A stretch of 64,000 nt of DNA from NCBI RefSeq assembly GCF_003815975.1, contig NZ_CP033932.1, positions 3,639,501 through 3,703,500 of the forward strand, written 5' to 3'. Under the pieces are notes generated by a model. It was not told where the DNA came from and made no database searches. It saw only the letters and a list, made by a program, of their open reading frames with translations. Below, piece after piece: positions 59,641-64,000 of this stretch. This stretch comes from Chryseobacterium bernardetii. Lineage in GTDB: Bacteria > Bacteroidota > Bacteroidia > Flavobacteriales > Weeksellaceae. Positions within the stretch are counted from its first letter, which is position 1, and every line of letters begins with the position of its first letter. The position numbers and the translations under genes are program-made.

Positions 59641-60936
59641 TTAGATGGTAAACAGCATTGCCACAGAAGCGGTAGCCATAAAGAAAAAGGTGGCCCACAA
59701 CAAGCTTTTTGAAAGCCACCTGCTTTTAAATTCTCCCATAATGCGTTCGCTTGCTGATATCCGGATAATCAGAAACAGGAGCGGTACAGCTGCTACACCA
59801 TTGAGAACTGCAGTATATACAAGAGCTTTCACCGGGTTAATGCCAATAAAATTCATACAAAGGCCAATAAGGGTAGAAATGATAATAACCATATAAAAAC
59901 CTTTTGCTTTTGTAAATTTCAGGTCTAAACTGGCATTCCAGTTGAGAGCTTCTGAAACAGCATAAGATGCCGATCCTGAAAGAACGGGAACAGCAAGTAG
60001 CCCAAGGCCGATAATGCCAATAGCAAATATGATTTTGGATATTAATCCGGAATTTGGAAATGACTGAACCAAAGGTTCTAAAGCCTTTGCTGCATCAGCT
60101 GCAGTATTAATATCTGTTATATTGGCGTTGTGCAAAACGGTTCCTCCAACCAGGATAATACACCATGTAGTAAATTCAGAGATAACCATGCCTATATTAT
60201 TATCTTTTCTCATCGCATGAATATGATTCCATCCGATTTTGGGTTTTCCATCTTGAATCAATCCTTTTTTATTTTCTTCTTCCACTTCCTGAGAAGCCTG
60301 CCAAAAGAACATATAAGGAGTAATAGTTGTTCCGAACACTCCGGTTATGATGAAAAGAAAGCTGAAAGACAATTCGAAGTGAGGAACAATAGAGGCTTTC
60401 AGTATTTCTTGCCAGGGCTGATCCATGATGAATACAGTAAGAGGGTACGCCAGAAGGGATAATGCCAGCCACTTTAGAACTTTTGAATACACTCTATAAC
60501 TGGTGAATATCTCCAATGTTAATATGCTTATGGTAAAAACAAGCATCAATATGATAATATCAACAGGAATAATTAATTGAGCGGCAGCTGCCATTGCTCC
60601 AATATCCGCCCCGATATTAATAGTATTGGCAATTACAACCAATCCTACTGAACCGTATAGTATTTTTTTACTGTAATGATCTTTAATTACTCCTGTAAGT
60701 CCCTTACCGGTAACCAGTCCTATTCTTGCACAGGCTTCCTGTACTGCGATCATAAATGGGAGCATATAGAGTGCGGTCCATAGCTGCCCATAACCGAATT
60801 GTGCACCTGTCTGAGAGTATGTCGCAATTCCGGAAGGATCATCATCAGCAGCACCAGTTGTTAATCCCGGACCTAATAATCCAAAGAATTTTCTGATTTT
60901 CCTGGCTCGGGCTTGAACATAACGTTTGGCAGACAT
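59641..60936 (-). CDS. NRAMP-related divalent metal transporter
   Basis: 431 residues with about 11 helices. GPGLTTGAADDDPSGIATYSQTGAQFGYGQLW is TM1: the DPGN metal motif of Nramp is DPSGI here, with an extra two acids. TM6 reads TTITPYMFFWQASQE where Nramp has MPHxxxLHS, so the conserved Met and His are changed. These changes place it in the NRAMP-related group for which Mg2+ or other metals rather than Mn/Fe have been proposed; specificity is unknown. The adjacent stress genes do not resolve it. Confidence 0.88.
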   Translation of the reverse strand: MSAKRYVQARARKIRKFFGLLGPGLTTGAADDDPSGIATYSQTGAQFGYGQLWTALYMLPFMIAVQEACARIGLVTGKGLTGVIKDHYSKKILYGSVGLVVIANTINIGADIGAMAAAAQLIIPVDIIILMLVFTISILTLEIFTSYRVYSKVLKWLALSLLAYPLTVFIMDQPWQEILKASIVPHFELSFSFLFIITGVFGTTITPYMFFWQASQEVEEENKKGLIQDGKPKIGWNHIHAMRKDNNIGMVISEFTTWCIILVGGTVLHNANITDINTAADAAKALEPLVQSFPNSGLISKIIFAIGIIGLGLLAVPVLSGSASYAVSEALNWNASLDLKFTKAKGFYMVIIISTLIGLCMNFIGINPVKALVYTAVLNGVAAVPLLFLIIRISASERIMGEFKSRWLSKSLLWATFFFMATASVAMLFTI

Positions 60937-61033
60937 AATAATGCAGATTTGTTTTACAATATACTATTAAAATGACTAATCACCAATACTTTTTGAGCCC
61001 TAACCTGCGTAGTATATCAAAAATATAAAAAAT

Positions 61034-61070
61034 AAGAGAGGCTTTTGCCTTCCGGAATAGAACCTCTCTT
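61034..61070 (-). terminator. Terminator of the hydrolase operon (minus strand)
   Basis: AAGAGAGG (61034-61041) with CCTCTCTT (61063-61070); read on the minus strand the stem is followed by a T-rich stretch (61023-61033). Confidence 0.75.
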
Positions 61071-61127
61071 TATTGTTGATATTTTGTAATTACTTGAGAA
61101 AGAATATCGGATACTTTTCTTTCATTT

Positions 61128-62207
61128 TCAATTACAATAATTGCTTCGGGGATTGGTACTGCTTCCGCAGGAAAACTGATATTTACCTTGCAAATATTTT
61201 GGGGCAGGATTATCTGTGACTTCAAGTGGAGCCATTGACTGCCCGTTGTAAGAAGGCATGGTAACCTGTGCCGTTGAGCCATTACCTAAGGCAACATTCT
61301 TGGCATTGACATTTCCATTAAAGCTATAATCCATCATGGCGTCCAGAAGACGGTATACACCATAATAATCCAGAGCATCAAAAGCTTTCCGTGAACTTGG
61401 CATAGCATGATCAGTGATGTAATTGTATCCGTTAATAGCAGATGATTTAAAATAAATAAAATCTTTTTCAGTAGCAGAGATATTAATGTTTTTAAAGATA
61501 TCAATTGCCATCCTGTGATCATTTACAGTATCTTCATCATAAACCTGGGTAATCATTTTGGTATTGGCCGGAAAACTCTGCAATTGCTGTTGTGTGGTTA
61601 ACGGGCTGTTCCAGTTAAAAGAATACCAGGGTGCCATGGTAAAAAGAAAGCGTGCATTTTGCCCCCATCCTTTTTCCGTAAACGCTTTATAGGCAAGATC
61701 TATGCTGGCCCCGCCACCAAAAGAATGCCCCATAAAGCCTACTTTCTGGGTATCTATGATGTTGGGATAATCTGTTGCAGCTTTTATAAAACCTTCCCAA
61801 AGGGTCTGATAACGGTGATCAACGCTTATATCTACGGTACGGTATGGTACAAATACCACAACATAGCCTTTCTTCGCAATAAAATGATACAGTTCTATAT
61901 TGTAATCCTTTTCTTCACCGCCAAACGGATGTGAAAAGAATATAGTGGGCCTGGGCGAAGTAATCCCTTTAGGATAGAAAATTGAAACCTGTGTTCCCGT
62001 ATATTGTGGATTATTAAAATCAATTTCAGCCACTTCATAGTTTCCATCTGCACCATACCCTGATGCAGGTTTTTGTATAGGCCCCTGAAGGCTGCTGGTA
62101 AACTTTAATTGCAGAGAAGAGCCCTCCTCGTTATTGCTAATGCCCTGAGAGCATGCTGAAGTGGTAATAAACATAATCATTACCCATGGATAAAATAGTT
62201 TTTTCAT
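61128..62207 (-). CDS. Alpha/beta hydrolase lipoprotein (chlorophyllase/PET-hydrolase-like)
   Basis: 359 residues. Lipoprotein signal MKKLFYPWVMIMFITTSAC. The nucleophile is Ser in GHSFGGGAS; the oxyanion strand is TIFFSHPFGGEEKDYN; late Asp and His candidates are in YDEDTVNDHRM and YITDHAMPS. Fits chlorophyllase/dienelactone-like secreted esterases. C-terminal tail holds two Cys. Four-base overlap with the upstream small periplasmic protein gene: the two are coupled. Confidence 0.85.
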   Translation of the reverse strand: MKKLFYPWVMIMFITTSACSQGISNNEEGSSLQLKFTSSLQGPIQKPASGYGADGNYEVAEIDFNNPQYTGTQVSIFYPKGITSPRPTIFFSHPFGGEEKDYNIELYHFIAKKGYVVVFVPYRTVDISVDHRYQTLWEGFIKAATDYPNIIDTQKVGFMGHSFGGGASIDLAYKAFTEKGWGQNARFLFTMAPWYSFNWNSPLTTQQQLQSFPANTKMITQVYDEDTVNDHRMAIDIFKNINISATEKDFIYFKSSAINGYNYITDHAMPSSRKAFDALDYYGVYRLLDAMMDYSFNGNVNAKNVALGNGSTAQVTMPSYNGQSMAPLEVTDNPAPKYLQGKYQFSCGSSTNPRSNYCN

Positions 62208-62587
62208 GGTCTTTTACCTTTAATATTTTGAATCATCTGATCTTTAGCTTCCTGATATTTTTTGTATTGTCCGGCATCCAGAATTTGACTCATGGCATTT
62301 GATTTTTCATTCTGTAAAGCTTTCATTTTTTTGAACTTAGAAAGCCTGCCTTCGTTACTCTGAATAATGGGATCATTCTTTTGAGCGTACTGAAGGTTAA
62401 GTGCATATACCTGCTCAACCTGTTTAGTGTTTAAAGCAAGCTTCGTCCGCATCCATTCGGTCTGCATTTTTGCCCTCTGTTCGGGAGTAGTCTGTTTGAG
62501 GCTCTTACTTTGTGCAGATACTATGAAGGGAGAGCATAGTATAACCGCAGTAAATAGAAGCATCTTCTTTATTGTTTTTACATGCAT
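62204..62587 (-). CDS. Small exported helical protein (CpxP/Spy-like)
   Basis: 127 residues from MHVKTIKKMLLFTAVILCSP, signal peptide ending SAQ; the earlier in-frame ATG (62620) adds residues that do not fit a signal. The mature part is all helix: TPEQRAKMQTEWMRTKLALNTKQVEQVYALNLQYAQK, resembling the TxxQxxKxxxxxLxLTxxQ pattern of Spy/CpxP and of DUF4890. Possibly a periplasmic chaperone or stress sensor. Likely regulated by the LytTR pair upstream on the same strand, 99 bases away. Confidence 0.8.
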   Translation of the reverse strand: MHVKTIKKMLLFTAVILCSPFIVSAQSKSLKQTTPEQRAKMQTEWMRTKLALNTKQVEQVYALNLQYAQKNDPIIQSNEGRLSKFKKMKALQNEKSNAMSQILDAGQYKKYQEAKDQMIQNIKGKRP

Positions 62588-62686
62588 ATTTGATACGTTT
62601 TTTAGTTTTTGATGAAGCAAATGTAATGATACAGGTCATTTTTATAGAGGAAAAAAAGGGTCAACCGACTAAATCCGGCGGTGAAA

Positions 62687-63466
62687 TTACTGAGCCATCC
62701 ATTTTCGGAAAGCTGGTGCTTTTGCTTTACTGATGAGTATTTGTTCCTCCGGAGCAGGATGTATAGTAACGGATAACCTTCCGTTGAAATAATATTCGAT
62801 AGAATCAATCGCCTTCCTATTGATAATAAACTGGCGGTTGGCACGAAAAAAAAGCTCCGGGTTCAGTTGCTGCTCAAGCAGTTCTAAAGTATATTCTACA
62901 ATATATTTTTGTCCGTTCTCCAGCTGTGCATATACCATTTCATTGGAAGTTTGAAACCAATAAATTTTAGAGGCTTCAACAGGAATCAGTCTCCCGCAGT
63001 AATGGATAAGAAATGTTTTTTTATAACGGTTCCCAGGAGATTGTAGCTGCTGTAATAAGGCAAGCAGTTTTGATTGTTCCAGACCATTATCAGCAGCGGT
63101 CAGCGTTATATATTTCAGTAAAGAACGGTTAATTTCTTCCTTATCAAAAGGTTTTAAAATATAACCAATACCATTGTTCCTGAAAGCTTCCAACGCATAA
63201 CCATCATAAGCTGTCACAAAAATAACAGGTTTCAGGATAAGAATCTGCCGGAATATTTCAAATGAGAGGCCATCCGAGAGATGGATGTCCGAAAATATAA
63301 GATCATAGTGATCCGCGTTTGAAGAAAGCCACTGTACTGATTCCCGGACAGTTTGTAAAATAGCTGTAATCTCAAAATCTGAATTGATTTCTTTTAAAAT
63401 GAACTCCAGATCTCTTGCTGTGGCAGCCTCATCCTCAATAATTACGATGCGAAGTTGTTGGCTCAT
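62687..63466 (-). CDS. LytTR-family response regulator
   Basis: 259 residues. Receiver domain 1-125 (EDEAATARDLE, Asp in LIFSDIHLSDG, VTAYDGYAL, KPFDKEEI) and LytTR DNA-binding domain (about 150-255; FLIHYCGRLIPVEASKIYWFQTSNEMVYAQ, LFFRANRQFIINRKAIDSIEYYFNGRLSV). Its start overlaps the stop of the kinase gene by four bases. Bacterial LytTR pairs often control exported proteins, and the downstream Spy-like gene fits. Confidence 0.93.
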   Translation of the reverse strand: MSQQLRIVIIEDEAATARDLEFILKEINSDFEITAILQTVRESVQWLSSNADHYDLIFSDIHLSDGLSFEIFRQILILKPVIFVTAYDGYALEAFRNNGIGYILKPFDKEEINRSLLKYITLTAADNGLEQSKLLALLQQLQSPGNRYKKTFLIHYCGRLIPVEASKIYWFQTSNEMVYAQLENGQKYIVEYTLELLEQQLNPELFFRANRQFIINRKAIDSIEYYFNGRLSVTIHPAPEEQILISKAKAPAFRKWMAQ

Positions 63467-64000
63467 AATAAAGGTAGTTTTACAGTAAAATACTCTTTTG
63501 TTTTGTGAATTTCTATCTCATGTTGCGTTTGCAGCCTGTATCTTTCATTCAGATTAATGAGCCCAAGCCCTGTACCTTCAGTTTCATGAGGTAAAGGCTG
63601 AAGATTGTTGCGGACCACAAGGCTGTTGTTTTCATTATAAATATCAATGCACAAAGGCTGTGAGATGGCAGAAATATTATGCTTAACTGCATTTTCAACC
63701 AGCGGCTGTAAGGATAAATGTGGAATTTCCCGCTGTAAAATCTCCTGGCTTATGGCAATGTTGATTTGAAAGCTGTTTTCCAGGCGCATGGTAAGCAGTT
63801 GGGTATAAGAAGAAAGATGCAGAAGCTCCTGATCGATAGTGACCATATCTTTACCCGAATGTACCAACGTGTACCGGAAAACTTTAGACAGATGTACAAT
63901 ATAAAATTGTGCCTGTTGCGGATTTTCCCGGACAATGGCTGACAGGCTGCTGAGGGTATTGAAAAGAAAATGAGGATTAAGCTGCTCCTGAAGCTGTCTG
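63463..64000 (-). CDS. LytS-type sensor histidine kinase, partial
   Basis: The frame is open through the window edge; 178 residues of the C-terminal part are seen, beginning RQLQEQLNPHFLFNTLSSLSA, the H-box of the His_kinase (LytS/YehU) family. SLQPLVENAVKHNI is the N-box and EGTGLGLINLNERY the G-box. Membrane-sensing domain lies outside the window. Cognate kinase of the LytTR regulator, with a four-base overlap. Confidence 0.92.
   Translation of the reverse strand, partial: RQLQEQLNPHFLFNTLSSLSAIVRENPQQAQFYIVHLSKVFRYTLVHSGKDMVTIDQELLHLSSYTQLLTMRLENSFQINIAISQEILQREIPHLSLQPLVENAVKHNISAISQPLCIDIYNENNSLVVRNNLQPLPHETEGTGLGLINLNERYRLQTQHEIEIHKTKEYFTVKLPLL

Noticed and set aside
61070..61282. 70-aa minus-strand frame overlapping the end of the lipoprotein hydrolase
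   Set aside because: Shadow of the hydrolase gene in another frame, no independent features.
1..64000. CRISPR arrays, tRNA or rRNA genes, prophage or integrated element boundaries
   Set aside because: Looked for repeat-spacer patterns, tRNA T-loop/acceptor signatures, integrases and direct-repeat borders; none seen by eye, though a tRNA scan was not run.

Overview
The window looks like chromosome of a Flavobacteriia member of the Bacteroidota, most like Chryseobacterium and relatives. The DNA is AT-rich. Many starts are preceded by the Bacteroidota -7 element TAnnTTTG and few by a Shine-Dalgarno. The gene content fits: a small RRM RNA-binding protein, pyruvate dehydrogenase E1alpha and E2, an OmpA-tailed membrane pyrophosphatase, TPR-HTH regulators, and secreted proteins that mature just after an 'AQVGINT' motif. 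I saw no rRNA, tRNA, CRISPR array, phage or intact insertion sequence.

Layout. 0-20 kb is mostly housekeeping: thioesterase, RRM protein, a bulb-type lectin, a BlaI-type repressor, PAP2, pdhA/pdhC, a LolD-like ATPase, L,D-transpeptidase, radC, a phytanoyl-CoA dioxygenase-like enzyme, soluble and membrane pyrophosphatases, a methionine-type aminotransferase, an M28 peptidase and endonuclease V. 19-38 kb is accessory metabolism with local regulators: a thiolase with two TetR-type operator palindromes, a SNF2 helicase, and modules built around AraC or MarR regulators (SDR, MFS exporters, quinone reductase plus esterase, a secreted orphan).

38.4-48.9 kb is the most unusual accessory part. A TPR-HTH membrane regulator and a TPR-less paralogue sit upstream of two three-gene arrays of secreted 'VGINT' proteins with C1q/TNF-like C-terminal halves. 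A pair of small HTH proteins separates the arrays. The gaps hold decayed gene starts, strong dyads and terminator-like hairpins that suggest RNA-level control.

49-61 kb holds an Mla-type lipid transport operon with a BON protein, then a block that reads as a low-oxygen or stress regulon: L,D-transpeptidase, universal stress protein, a FixL-like PAS kinase that keeps the heme-pocket residues, a response regulator fused to a CRP/FNR DNA-binding module, a free-standing LdhA N-terminal-like domain, Hsp20, a beta-CASP metallo-beta-lactamase and an NRAMP-related transporter. The kinase plus receiver-FNR fusion would condense FixL-FixJ-FixK into two proteins; this is my leading candidate for an under-described system. 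The window ends with a secreted hydrolase, a small periplasmic helical protein and a LytTR/LytS two-component pair cut by the window edge.

All functional statements come from reading translated motifs and recalling families; no database search was run.
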